DNA of 64,000 nucleotides, from contig CAIIXF020000012.1 of assembly GCA_903813345.2 (NCBI GenBank), forward strand, positions 12,692,932-12,756,931. Reading direction: 5' to 3'. Positions within the stretch are counted from its first letter, which is position 1. Each line of letters starts with the position of its first letter. Of the stretch, positions 24,225 through 35,648 are shown in pieces. Source of the DNA: Owenia fusiformis (lineage: Eukaryota > Annelida > Polychaeta > Sabellida > Oweniidae). Both the position numbers and the translations under genes were made by a program. The notes under the pieces were generated by a model. That model saw only the letters and a program-made list of their open reading frames with translations, had not been told where the DNA came from and searched no databases.

Positions 24225-25010
24225 TCACGTTATTGTTGACATACTTTTTGGAAAAACCAATTCGTTCTGAATCAACAACAATACTAACTGACTAATAAGT
24301 ATTGAAATCAGACAAGTGATAAAAATCGCCGAGGGGGGAGGGGGTCCTTTCCAAATGCCACCCTCCCTCTTGCGACTTAGTGTTATAAAAAGGTTGTAGA
24401 CTTTGAGGTTACCAATTATTCGTTCGATTTTCACAATACAATTCAACGGTCGGATCCCTGATCACCAATGTCATATTTGGTTGCAACACAATCGTTGAAA
24501 TACTTGTAATACAGCAAAATTTCACTTGCAACATCATGCTATGATTGTTAGAATTAGAAGCTGTTTTTGTTTATCAATACAAATGAACTTAAGATATGAT
24601 GTCCTAATAAATTCTTGGTCTCGCTACACGAGATGTCCTTAACCCCCTACTGAATCCTGTTATCTAGAAATAGCTGGCAGTGAGATGCATTTTCAGATAC
24701 ACGTGTATGACTAAGCTTCATAGACTTATTTAAGTCATGATTCCAAGGTAACTCACCCACTCACTCATTCACACTCACTCATTTACCAATCATCACTCAA
24801 ACAGACAATCATATAATCAGTTCTTACTTGATTTTCCACTTTACCACTCGGTACCAACACACGTGACAACAACGCGATATGAATTCACAATCAGTGACTA
24901 AACCTATTGGTCATGAATATGGATTTCATTGGTTAAAGGATTTAAGCCAAGAGCTCAACGAATTGTGGAAAATTTAAGTACGAGTGTCTTGAAAGTCTGC
25001 TGAAGTTACG
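24225..25010 (+). promoter_or_regulatory. Distal upstream region of EPHX copy A (duplicated upstream of copy B)
   Basis: Blocks here (ATTATTCGTTCGATTTTCAC, CAGCAAAATTTCAC, TAAGCTTCAT, ATGATTCCAAGGTAAC, CCAATGAAATCC-type) recur in the same order at about 35150-37940, and the part from the TAAGCTTCAT block on recurs inverted at 33732-33975. The conservation shows the duplication unit included the 5' flank. A regulatory role is inference. Confidence 0.5.
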
Positions 25011-25099
25011 CTTTTTTAAGAAGCGATTACTTCAAAAGTCAAGAAGACTTAACATATTTTACCATACCTCGCACCTATTCATTTAGTGATTTATTGGTA

Positions 25100-25337
25100 G
25101 TAATACCGTCATAAATGTTAACGTGAATAACCAGGCTCTTTATTTCGTCAAAAATTAAATAATCGCATTCATATAGCGTAGCAGACACCATAAAAGTTAT
25201 GGTGTTCTAAAAGTTATGTTTACCCCGAGCACTGGTGTAACTGTAAATACAATATTCTCGCATGAAAAATAAGAAGTAAAATTAGTTGTTGCAACGGTAC
25301 CTGACCTGAATCATTTGGAACAAATTATTGCACTACT
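25100..25337 (+). promoter_or_regulatory. Proximal 5' flank of EPHX copy A
   Basis: Closely matches 38690-38905 before copy B (TTAACGTGAATAA, ATATAGCGTAGCAGAC, GGTGTAACTGT, TATTCTCGCATGAAAAATAA, AGTTGTTGCAACGGTAC), and more weakly 60740-60823 before copy C. It contains the probable promoter and 5'UTR; no clear TATA position is assigned. Confidence 0.5.
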
Positions 25338-25555
25338 ATGGGGGCATTGAAAGTGGCTGCCGCTCTAGCTTTAGTTTCTATTCTATTGGGATATTACTTT
25401 CTCAAGGACCAAGATGTCGAACCGCCTAAGATGGCTGACCAATGGTGGGGGAAAGGGGCAACACCGAAAGATGATTCAAAGGAAATCATCAAATTCGAAA
25501 TTCGTGTTAATGCAACAGAAATCGACGAATTGAGACGGAGACTAAAGAACACGAG
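25338..25555 (+). CDS. EPHX copy A exon 1 (membrane anchor)
   Basis: 218 bp, ends phase 2 at GTATTT. It encodes [20 protein letters not shown]... the signal-anchor, and the start of the EHN domain. The start is fixed by conservation of MGALK in all three copies. Confidence 0.92.
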
Positions 25556-28500
25556 GTATTTATATAGTTCCCGGCAGCTATCCAATTGACCCTTTCCATA
25601 TAATGGAAAAAAGATGGCATCATGGGTATTGGTAGGGCTAAATAACACGACAACTTAATAGCAAGAGTCACTTAATTTCTTGATTTATCAAGTACACTGG
25701 TGATCCACTCGATTACTCTGGTTACCGAAATGGTTCGTTTCGGTAACAAAATGTCGGAACGTCGAAGGTACGATTTTTCTTTTTTCCTTAGTTCACGCGT
25801 TGAAAGCAGAATCCCCTCGACATTTTTTCACACAAACGTGTATCAGTATCATATGTTTTAGAAAATGTACATGTTTGCGAAAAAATAGCTCAGAAGACAA
25901 CATTCGCAAATATTTACATTTTCTTAAACATATGATACTGTTATACGTTTGTGATAGAAATGCCGTGGGAATTCTGCCTACAAGGTGTGAAATAAGGAAA
26001 AAAGAAAAATTGTACCTTCGATGTTCCGACATTTTGTTACCGAAACGAACCGTTTCGGTAACCAGCGTGATCGAGTGGATCACAAGTGAAGTAATTCCAT
26101 TTGGATCAACTTAAAACACGATTGGAATGTAACAACGTATATGATATTATTGAAACGTGGATTGTGATTTCACATTAAAATTGTGATCCTTATAAGAGTA
26201 AATGAACTTTAAAAGGTTTTTCAACATCGTGTCAATGGTGATTTAGCCCGACCATTAGAAAACTTGAGAATCCCTAGAATTTGAATGAAGGTAAATAACA
26301 GTGCAAATCAAAGTTATTTTGATAAACGAGATTTCAAAGCTGCTATATGGGAAAGCCTTTGCAGGGCGTATCAAAAAAGCAACAAGCAGTTATCTCGTAA
26401 AATCACAAAACTACATGTAGTGATGGCTACATAAAATTTCATTGAACTTCATTTCATTTATTTCATAAAGCCACATCCCTACTCTTTGCAATTATATTGT
26501 TACGCGGTATATGGCATACATTCATGGTTGCGCGGTATTTGTGATACGGGTGAATATGCCATACTCACCTGCGGTATATGGCATATTCCGCAGGTGAGTA
26601 TGCGATATTCCGCAGTGAATATGCGATACATCGATTTCAGTGAATACCCAATACTCACCTGCGGAATATGTCATACTCACTTGCGGAATATGCCATATAC
26701 CGCAGGTGAATATGACATATACCGCAGGTGAAAACGTGATACAGAAAGCCTTGATTTGATTGGTTGCGAGAATCGACTCTAAATGTAAAACTACGCTGGA
26801 TTACCAATATAATTAGTGCGTCGAGTACTAATATATGAATCCTGGATTGATTGAGTAAGTTTATTACGCGAGATTGGTGACTGATACTTCTGCTAAGTTA
26901 ATATATTCGATACACAGTACTGTTGATTCAGTAATCATTATAATAATTTATAACGATTTACTTGTTCGTTCAATCGATGCAACTGACAATTGCGTACTTC
27001 CGTATCACGTTCTCATTGGTTAATGTGTATGCCATATACCGCAAGTGAATCTGTCATACACCGCAAGTGAATATGCCATATTCGTTGCGGAATATGACAT
27101 ATTTTTGTATCGTGTTTACCGCGTAACAGATATGTCAATTCATTCACATGTGGTCATGGTTGGGTGAGAAATCCTTCCATTTGCACAGTGGGTCAAAATC
27201 GGCTCTGCACCAAGTTTCAGACATTGCAAGAATCAGTGCAAGAGCTAAGTGCCAATGGTCTGCTTTTCTCCACTTTAACCCAAAGATGACTCAGGTCTGA
27301 ACCATGCTTGACATGGAGAGATGAGCGCATCTTTATGTGCAAAGAAGTGGTGGCAATTTGGAGGGGTATAGAATGTATTCTTGCAAGTATTAATACTTTA
27401 CTGTCTATGTCACACCTTCTTTGAATAGTCCCTATGTCCCATGCACTGTTTAAAACTTGACCGTTAAGAAAGGGGACCATAATCCCTGTGGGACCATCAT
27501 TTCTTTCACACCGGTACATAATTGAATGATACCAAATAAATGTTTACACCCTGTACACGATTTTTTATGTACTTTACTGCATTGCTTTATTACCATTATT
27601 ATATATAACCTGTAGGTATTTTGAGGTCCTTGAAGACGTCAAGTCGTTTCAATATGGTTTTCACGTGACATACATGAAACAAGTGGTAAAATATTGGACG
27701 GAGTCGTATCTACCACACTGGGCAAAGCACGAGGCACATTTGAATAAGTTTCCACACTTTAAAACAATGATTGGTGGAATTATGGTGCATTATATACATA
27801 TTAAGCCTAAACTTAAAACAGGTATGTTCTATTTGTACAGGATTACTTAAATAATGGTTCGTCCCGTTGATTTATCATAAACTTGTGCCGATGTTTCTCA
27901 AATGTACTGTCTGATGTTAGAGATCACGTAGTAAATACAGCCAGGCCTATAAAGCCAAGTGGAAATATGCAAAGGTGATAAGCTACACTCCCCTCCATAA
28001 GTTTGGCAACATTTGCTCCCCGATTGAACTACGTGTTAAAGCCTCTTTACCTTTGAACTTTTATTTACTTACCCTGCGGTGAAAATACTTATTCTATTGA
28101 TGGAAACGTAATTTGATTTTATTTCCAATACCTCCAAATTTTCTCAATTTTTTGCTCAATTACAATAAGTCGAAAATTGACGATTTTGATGATTTTTTAA
28201 AAATCGTCATTCCCATGTAAACCAAAGGGAAATTGTGGGTTCGGGGCAAATCAGAAATCAGGATATCTATTCACAAAAAGATTCAGCAAAAATATGTTTA
28301 TATAGAACATTAATTGAATTGTCTATAACTTTTTTGCACACTAAGTGTTTAGTCTACTTGATGAATACTAAAGGTAAAGAGCTTCAAAGTCATTTTTGAA
28401 AATCAATTTTCGCCTCCTGTGTTATTTCAATGGGAGAGTTTTTTTGAAAAACAATTTTGACTTTAAAGACCTATAACTTTGTACAACCTGAAGAAACGTA

Positions 28501-31500
28501 TCACTTTTTGTTGAATAAAGTAAGCAAATTCAATTGCCCAACCAACTTGTATTTCTCGCAAGGACTATGATGGATGGATCTTTTGTCATATGAATTGCGG
28601 TAAACCTACCATTTCCCATTGGTTAACATGGGAATGTCGATTTTCAAAAATTCATCAAATTTATCATCAATTTTTGACCTACGTAATTGAGGAAAAAAAT
28701 TGAGAAAACTTTGAGGAATTGGAAATCAAATTACGTTTCCCTTAAACGGGCAATGCGCTTATTTTGAAGGAAAAAGGACAAAATATTTATTTGAGACATT
28801 TCACTCACACAGTCAATCAAATATGATAAAAACTTTAATTTGGGTCAATACTGAAGTGAAAAAAAGATTACTCGCATAGAAAACAGCATTTGAAGTTCAG
28901 AGATCAAAAGAAGTGAATTACCACTTTTCACAAAGTTTGAGCTCTGTTTGAGCTGTTTTTGGTGTCAAATGAAAGATCAGGTACTTATTAATCCATTGGA
29001 AATACTAGAAAGATCAAAAGTGAGACTTCATTTACGCACTTTGTTCCTTTAATAGTATAAGTACTTTTATCGCAGGTTAAGTAAATAGAAAATAATGAAT
29101 TGTCATCTTTCATCTGGTACCAAGAACAGCTCAAACGGACCACATCAAAGCTTACAATAAATTATCAAAAAAATTCGATTTGTCAAGCTTTATATATCAA
29201 GTTTTTATCGATGTCATTGAAAGATGGCAAAGTTGTTTGTATTACATGATTCATTCATTTTTATAGAAGTGTCGCCCTCTTTTAAATCAACAGTAACGTA
29301 AAACATGCACTTAGTGCATACACTTCTAATGATCTCTGAACTTCAAATGCTTTTTTCTATGTGAGTTATTTTTTCTGAGTTATTTTTTTCTTGGTTCAAT
29401 ATTAAAGCAAAGCAAATCAAAGGTAGTGTCATATTTGAGCGAGTGTGTGAGTAACATGTTTCAATGATTAATTTTTTTATTCTTAATTAAGTATAGTAGG
29501 CCTTTAAATGACCATGTGAGGTATTGCAATTGATTTTAGACGGTCATATCTTTCACCAGGAGTACTTTCTGGCCATGAATATAGTGGTCTATATTTTTAA
29601 AACAATATGTTTTATTTCAAGTGAAGTCCCCGGATAATAAAATATACAGTAGATCCAACTCTCTGAAAAATTATGGTTTAGGACCCTAGGTTGGCACTTT
29701 TTAAAAATATTAGGCTTATTTTCTGAAAAGAGGATCTCAATTTAAACATCTCGAAAGCTTCTTCCAGACTATAATAATATTTCCTGAAAAGGGGATGGGG
29801 TTTAAAATGCACCAAAGTTAATACCGCATAACCTAGGTCATTTTCCCCACTCGGGAAAACTAATGCTATCTTTTGTTTTCAGCATAATTTTAGTCATCGA
29901 AAATTAGTATCTTCAAAACTAGACTTCCAAACAATTAAACTTTTGAAGTTTTAGACCCCTTGTTGAATATCTCTTCATGTAACAGAAAACAGAAAAGAGG
30001 ATCCTCCCTTGAGTAAATAGGTTCAATATTATGAAAAATTGTTGACATGGGGTCCCTATTCATATTTTTTCGAATTGTTCAATTGATATTTTTATCATCA
30101 TGGGGACGTCACTTGTAAGAAAACATAGTTTTACTAAAAACACTATATTTATGCCCAGAAAGTACTCGTGGTGAAAAATATGACTGTCTAAATCACTTGT
30201 CATAACTCACATGTACCTTTTTAGATCGCATAGCACCTCACAAATACGCCTGGAAAATGTTAAAACACATCAAGAGAGTTTAAGATTTTCTTTTAACATA
30301 TTTCGCAACTGACACATTTTTTTATCTAATTGTATGTTTTTGAACAATTTAACCAGTAGAAAACAATTAAAATATGATTGTGTATTCTGTGATGAAATTT
30401 CTTTGGAAAATAAGTTGTTCTTGTTTGTATATGTAGGTCAAACGTCCGTGCCACTTGTGCTGATCCATGGGTGGCCAGGCAGTGTGTATGAATTCTACAG
30501 GGCAATTGATTTGTTCACTGACCAACGTTCAGACACTGTTTTTGAAATCATATGCCCATCCATTCCTGGTTTTGGATGGTCTGAAGCACCTCATAGAGCA
30601 GGTACATTGAAAATATATGACGTCACACTTGATCACACTGTCGGTGAAAATCTACTTCAGAACCTACAATACCCTGATCAAAGGCGTCACATCGAAAGTA
30701 TTTCCAGTGAAGGTTCTTAAATGCAATATACCTTTATAGAGTCTAATTAAGAGTCTTAGTTTATTTCTGTTTTCTATCTTGTACCCTGTAACCGCCTGTA
30801 CCTTTATGTATCTTTATCTCTTTACCCCAGGTTTTGACCCGGTCGCCACCGCTCGCGTGTTCCTTAGACTCATGGATCGTCTAAAACTTAACAGATTTTA
30901 CGTTCAGGGTGGAGACTGGGGATACTCTGTAGCTAAATATATGGCATTGTTACAACCAACGTGAGTACCTGGTCGTATCAAGTTTAAAAACGAGATACAA
31001 TGGCAAAAATGTTATAACTATCAAATTATCAATACCAACATATTTTTCTGAAAATATAGATGTAAAGAAATCAATTCACCTAGTTAATTCGAATTGAATT
31101 TTACTGACCTAATATTTCAATATTTGTTGCAGTTTTTAAATAAGGTTATCTTCAAGTTTTCAAGTTTTTTTTGAAGGAGATAGTTGAAGATGCACGTTAC
31201 GTATCACTATTTTTGAAAATACATAGTACTTTCGATACAATAAGACGCTCTTAAAGATCAAATATGTAGGTTTTATCTTGACAGAAGTGAAAAAGTATCA
31301 TTCTAAGGGTGGTATAAATAGAAATGTAGTAATGAAATACCTGAGAATGACAGTGGCCCAAATCTGTAAGGAATTATTTCAAAAATGCAAGGAAATATTT
31401 ATACTTTGAAACTAAGACGCATGACACAATTCAAGAACAGGTTTTTAAATATATAAGTTGATAAAGACAGGATGCAGCAGCTCTGGTTATATTAAAGAAT

Positions 31501-33403
31501 GGTTTTGGATATTTTTGTAGCCTTCGAAAGTTTTTGGGTTTTCTATAATTCCAAGTTATCTTTAAAGAATATGGTGAATACACAATGTGTTTTAAAAGAA
31601 ACCTACAGAAACCTACTTACTATGTTACTATAAGACTCAAAAACAACAATTTATCAACGTACATCAATTGGTACTTCAGCAAAATTCTGGGACTTCACAT
31701 GAGTTGGGTTGTATACCAGTTTCCAAGTAGCCCAACTCTTGGTGGAATAGTGCGACAGTTGATGGCGGAAGTGTTCCCAGGTTTGTTTGTGAAACCAGAA
31801 GATTACTGGAAAGTCGTAAACACTGCTGAAAAACTAAAGTTTTTGGTTCAAGAAAGTGGTTATTTCCACTTGCACGCTACAAAACCGGACACAGCAGGTA
31901 GGTGCCAGCCTGCAATTTATGATACGCCAATTCAAAGTACAGTTTGCCATTATTGATGAAAGCTTATTAATTTCCTGTTTAAAAACTATTAACCCATATT
32001 TTAACTATTGAAAATGGATTCTGCAGCACACACATCCCACATGAATCTATAATTTGTTGAGTCCACATGGACCTCAGTTTTTCTAAGTTAATAAGGGTTT
32101 TATATCTATTCCGATGATGACATACATGATGGTATGCAGGTTTAAATAGTTAATTCTATCGCCATGTTAAATCAATGTCTCTCTTGTTGATCATCCTCCG
32201 TACACAGAATAACTTCTTTTTCCTCATTTTCTCAGAGGAACTCAAGTTGATAAGTCTTAACAAGTAGATTCATGTGGGATATAGCATAGCTAGAATCCAT
32301 TATCAATAGTAAGAATAGGGGTTCTTAAACATGACATTGGCCTTGCTTTTTAGAACTTTTAGTTATCTCTTCAAGTAAAAGTGAGTCGAGTTAGAAATCA
32401 GGTATTTTCGTTCAAAATTCAGGGTTTGGCCTAACAGATTCACCAGTTGGTTTGGCAGCTTATATCCTTGAAAAATTCTCTACCTGGACTAACAAAGACT
32501 ACAGAAATGCACCAGACGGCAATCTCGAGAAGGATTTCTCATTAGATGACCTACTCACGAACGTCATGATCTACTGGACTACAAATACTATTACGTCATC
32601 AATGAGATATTATAAAGAGTTCTTCGAAAGAGAGGAAAATGAAAAATTTAAGTAAGACCGTTTTCTATTTAGTATGGCAACCGATTTTAATATTTTGAAA
32701 GATATTTTGGCAATTCAGTTGTAAATTATCTCATGAAAAAATAAATCTTCCGTTGAGTTTTCTTGCAGAAATCGCCTACTCCCCCCTCCATCGATTTTGT
32801 ACGATCACCGAGCGTGAATTTATATTTTGCTTGAGTGAGCCAGGCAAATCTATATTGCGTACTTCTACAAACCGTTTTTAGGCTGCATTATACACTATTC
32901 TCATCATATACCTTTAATGAATATGAGGAATTCCTAACAATGGCCAAATACTTTCTCTTTCGTTATTACTATGAGGATCTCACATTTGATTAGAACGTGA
33001 AAGTGTATTTATTGCGTTTAATTAATGAAAATGAATCTAATTGAAGATAATCTTCAAAAAATCATTTTTATTGTTTACTAAGCTCTCGATAGTTATAAAT
33101 TACATCCTTTAAATATTTCTATAAAGCCAAAAACATGACTTGTTAATTTGGTTTCAATGTGAAAGTATTTCTTTCAGTGCAAAGGTTAAAAGTGTCCCTA
33201 CTGGATTGGCATGCTATCCGAATGAGATTGGAGGATGTGCTCCCAAGGAATTCACGGATCTTATCTATCTCAATACGATTCATTACTCAGATGCGCCGAA
33301 AGGAGGCCGTTTTGCAGCGTTTGAGGTCCCCGACTATTTTGTCAAGGATATTGAGACATTTGTTAATAAAGTTGAGACACTGAAACAGCAAGGGACAACA
33401 TAA
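25338..33403 (+). CDS. Microsomal epoxide hydrolase (EPHX1-like) copy A, catalytic His replaced by Arg
   Basis: The seven exons are 25338-25555, 27616-27821, 30437-30601, 30831-30960, 31680-31897, 32423-32651 and 33178-33403. They join in frame to 463 codons plus TAA (human EPHX1 is 455). Residues 5-23 form the N-terminal membrane anchor for the ER. The EHN domain follows, then an alpha/beta-hydrolase fold with the oxyanion motif HGWPGS (about 152-157), nucleophile Asp in GGDWG (about 225), the lid tyrosines Y301 and Y375/376, and the acid Glu in YPNEI (about 405). The final catalytic residue should be His in GG-His-FAAFE; the codon at 33308-33310 is CGT (Arg433). The family adds water to epoxides of xenobiotics or, in arthropods, juvenile hormone. 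Without the His, the enzyme-ester intermediate should not be hydrolysed, so this copy is either dying or a binding/other-function paralogue. Confidence 0.93.
25695..26088. mobile_element. 394-bp fold-back MITE in copy A intron 1
   Basis: Ends CACTGGTGATCCACTCGAT and ATCGAGTGGATCACAAGTG are inverted copies, and nearly the whole element folds on itself, including GGTTACCGAAA..GGTTCGTTTCGG arms. AAGTA flanks both sides (25690-25694, 26089-26093). The open frames on both strands here are by-products of the palindrome. Confidence 0.8.
26498..27128. mobile_element. Inverted-repeat element built from GCGGTATATGGCATA-type units
   Basis: Ends TGTTACGCGGTA and TACCGCGTAACA are inverted. Inside, variants of CACCTGCGGTATATGGCATA occur many times in both orientations at 26500-26730 and 27025-27105, around a unique middle. 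A related fragment is at 62955-63070. Target duplication not resolved. Confidence 0.65.
27130..27530. other. Copy A intron 1, 3' part with a dispersed repeat
   Basis: GGACCATAATCCC and GGGACCATCATTTCTTTCACACCGG at 27474-27515 recur in reverse at about 57155-57210. No coding sequence was seen. Confidence 0.45.
27616..27821 (+). CDS. EPHX copy A exon 2
   Basis: 206 bp after a TGTAG acceptor; encodes YFEVLEDVKSFQYGFHVTYM ... [18 protein letters not shown] of the EHN domain, ending at GTATGT. Confidence 0.92.
28063..28750. repeat. Inverted repeat (fold-back) in copy A intron 2
   Basis: 28107-28240 (GAAACGTAATTTGATTTTATTTCC... to CATTCCCATGTAAACCAAAGGG) pairs with 28605-28745 read in reverse. 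An outer block at 28063-28110 (ATTTACTTACCCTGCGG) pairs with 29045-29095, so two fold-backs overlap or are nested. Confidence 0.7.
28820..29415. repeat. Second inverted repeat in copy A intron 2
   Basis: GGGTCAATACTGAAG...GCATTTGAAGTTCAGAGATC (28840-28910) pairs with GATCTCTGAACTTCAAATGC...TTGGTTCAATATT (29330-29405), and GAGCTGTTTTTGGTGTCAAATG pairs with CATCTTTCATCTGGTACCAA. Confidence 0.65.
29495..30235. repeat. Third inverted repeat in copy A intron 2
   Basis: ATTTTAGACGGTCATATCTTTCACCAGGAGTACTTTCTGG at 29534-29573 pairs with 30156-30195 read in reverse, and the blocks outside (ATGTGAGGTATTG; CTCACATGTACC) also tend to pair. It is a diverged MITE-like unit; its exact termini are not clear. 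Confidence 0.6.
30437..30601 (+). CDS. EPHX copy A exon 3 (oxyanion motif)
   Basis: 165 bp; encodes [20 protein letters not shown] ... [13 protein letters not shown] with the HGWP oxyanion hole. The acceptor is ATGTAG, the donor GTACAT. Confidence 0.92.
30831..30960 (+). CDS. EPHX copy A exon 4 (nucleophile)
   Basis: 130 bp; encodes GFDPVATARVF ... [21 protein letters not shown] with the nucleophile Asp in GGDWG. The donor is GTGAGT. Confidence 0.92.
31680..31897 (+). CDS. EPHX copy A exon 5 (lid)
   Basis: 218 bp after TACTTCAG; encodes the lid region KILGLHMSW ... EDYWKVVNTAEKLKF ... [15 protein letters not shown], including Tyr301. The open frame continues upstream of the acceptor, but the acceptor phase and the family match place the start here. 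Confidence 0.88.
32423..32651 (+). CDS. EPHX copy A exon 6
   Basis: 229 bp; encodes [20 protein letters not shown] ... [20 protein letters not shown] with the second lid Tyr. The donor is GTAAGA. Confidence 0.92.
33178..33403 (+). CDS. EPHX copy A exon 7 (acid Glu present; His to Arg)
   Basis: 226 bp to TAA; encodes [19 protein letters not shown] ... DAPKGGRFAAFEVPDYF. The Arg at GGRFAAFE stands where copy B and the family have His. The C-terminus has two more Gln/Thr residues than copy B. Confidence 0.92.
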
Positions 33404-33655
33404 ATCAGCGAATACAGCGCTGTCACTAGAGACAAAATTTGACACGAAATAATCACTCGAAATAAACGATATGAATTTGTCATATTTTCCTCTTTGGTAA
33501 TACATCCATAATTAGCATCCACCTGCAGGTGTAGCATCTTTTTCTCACCATATTTTCCTGGACCAGCTGGAATACCTATTTCAGTGTGCAAGTTGTGCAA
33601 GTTAAGCATTGTTTTCCCATTGATCATTTGAGTTCTCACGTCAATAACATATGGA

Positions 33656-33661
33656 AATAAA
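33656..33661 (+). terminator. Candidate poly-A signal of EPHX copy A
   Basis: AATAAA about 250 bp after the stop codon in otherwise featureless 3' flank. Confidence 0.4.
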
Positions 33662-33731
33662 AATGATAAGATGTCAAAAAGAGAAGTTTGTAAAAAATCA
33701 AAAATAAAACAAGGTCATATGACTAGACTAC

Positions 33732-33975
33732 ACTTTCAAGACACTCATGCTTAAATTTTCCAAAATTCGTCGATCCCTTGGCTTAAATCATTTAACCAAT
33801 GAAATCCATATACATAGCGATTGGTCAGTGAGTTGACCAATAGGTTTAGTGACTGTTTGTAAATTTATATCGTGTTGTTGTTACCTTGGAATCATGTGTG
33901 TAGTATGTTTATGAAGCTTAGTGATACATGTGTATCTGCAAATGCAGCTATTTATAGAATACAGTACATCTTTGG
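33732..33975 (-). repeat. Inverted copy of the EPHX upstream region, without the LINE
   Basis: Reverse-read, this matches 35596-35648 followed directly by 37744-37935, block by block (GTACTGTATTCTATAAATAG, GTATCACTAAGCTTCAT, AAACATACTACACACATGAT, CCAAGGTAACAAC). It therefore preserves the empty target of the LINE at 35649-37743. Confidence 0.88.
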
Positions 33976-35274
33976 TTACATCTAAATCGTAGTGGACTCT
34001 CTTGAGATCAAGCAGATCCAGATGTATGTTATAGTATTGATGCAATCACTGGATGGTGTTGTAAATGCCTAGTTTGGAGTAGGGTTGTAGGACACGGGGT
34101 ATAAAAGCAAATAGAAATGCACAAAGTTTGACATTTTAAAATCAAAAGATAAGTCTGAAATGTTGTGAAGGAGATGTGAATCTGAAGGAGATGATGATAG
34201 TTATAGAATCTCTTATTATAATAATGAACAAACACATGCATGTCAACAGTTATGTTAAGTCCAAAGTAACCCTTTAGAAATTGTTATATTTTATGTGTTT
34301 TGAAATGTTGCTCTTTGTGCTTCGTCAATGTAATGTGAAATAATAAATTCAGTATTTTACTGCCACTTTAAAACAAACCGTACATGAGCAATTGATCTCA
34401 AGGAAGCAGATCAATATATAATTGATTGATATGCATTTTTGACTTGTTAATTACTTCATACGCTTTTTAATGTTGCCCCTTGTTCTTTCTCATTGTGATG
34501 TAAATTAAAAAAAACTCAATATTCTTTTTCTGACATAGTTTTGCAAACTTTTTTTTGCAGACAATTGATCTCAATGAACTGTAAAGAAGATCACAATTCA
34601 ATATTTTGTTTGCATTTTTGACTTGTTATATTTTATATCTTTTTTCGAATGTTGCCCATTATGCTTTGTCACTATTATTTAAGATAATACCACCAATTAA
34701 AAAGTCCTAAATGACTAAATATAATGATTGTTTTGATTTTGATAATAAATAGAAACAGTGACAAAAATGATGTGAAAAAGTGATTTATTTTTGCTTGAAA
34801 AGGTACTAATTTTATACAGGATAATAGAATGACCTATATTTTGAAATATAAATGTCAGAATGACTTAATTTTTAGATCTGGTTATCAAACAAAGTATCTT
34901 CTTTGATATCCTGTACACTTATTTCTTAATATATTGGGGGCTAATATAGGGTCTTAAAGACACTCGTCCTTTGCCATTTGGTGGTTGTACAGGTTGGTAT
35001 TGGCCCTAAGTACTTGTACGTAAATAGTTTGTATGTAAATGTGTTGACGTTTGAGAAAAAACACTTGGCGACATAAATGTCCCCTTATATGTGGAATGAA
35101 CAAATAAATAAATCATTCCAAATGCCCATCCCCCTCTTGTGACTATTACTGTTATAAAAAAGGTTAGAGACATTTGGGGATTACCGATTATTCGTACGAT
35201 TTTCACGATACAATTCAACGGCCGGATCCTTGATCGCCGGTGTCATATCTGACTGCAACACAATCTTTGAAATA

Positions 35275-35475
35275 CAGGGCGTCCACAAAAAAGTACACCC
35301 AACTTCAAAACCAAATTTCTAGAATCCCGAGTAGTTTTTTTAAAACTCCATGACAGTTACATAATGACCTAGGTACCATTTGATGGAGGACAAACTAGGC
35401 ATTTTACTGCTACCTTCGTATTTTTAAGAATTTGTTCAGAATTCTAGTATTCTGGCTTTTTTTGTGGACGCCCTG
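35275..35475. mobile_element. 201-bp TA-flanked MITE
   Basis: Ends CAGGGCGTCCACAAAAAA and TTTTTTGTGGACGCCCTG are inverted, with TA on both sides (35273-35274, 35476-35477). The corresponding place upstream of copy A (about 24500) lacks it. Tc1/mariner-type by the TA and the CAGGG start. Confidence 0.85.
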
Positions 35476-35648
35476 TATAGTAATGTGTACAGCAAAATTT
35501 CACTTTCACACTTTAGATATAGACGCTGTTTTCGTTTATCAATACAAATGATGCCCTTATAAATTCTGGATTGTCATCCCTGCAAGAAGATGTACTGTAT
35601 TCTATAAATAGCTGCATTTGCAGACACACATGTATCACTAAGCTTCAT

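Larger units (their letters stand above)
21357..25337. other. SMIM14 3'UTR and SMIM14-EPHX intergenic region
   Basis: The first part is presumed 3'UTR; AATAAA at 22030-22035 is the first plausible poly-A signal. A Harbinger-like MITE (23212-23354) and a 30-bp tandem repeat (23943-24002) follow. From about 24225 the sequence is shared with the region upstream of EPHX copy B. No further gene was seen. Confidence 0.5.
33404..35274. other. Region between EPHX copies A and B
   Basis: 3'UTR of copy A, then the inverted upstream fragment (33732-33975). The stretch 34000-35000 shows no gene or clear transposon. From about 35150 the upstream sequence shared with copy A begins. Confidence 0.5.

Noticed and set aside
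26486-26731. 81-codon frame with repeating CGI..HIP motifs
   Set aside because: Translation of the GCGGTATATGGCATA repeat units.
30334-30436. Upstream extension of EPHX copy A exon 3
   Set aside because: The open frame runs upstream, but the acceptor ATGTAG and phase match with copy B place the exon start at 30437.
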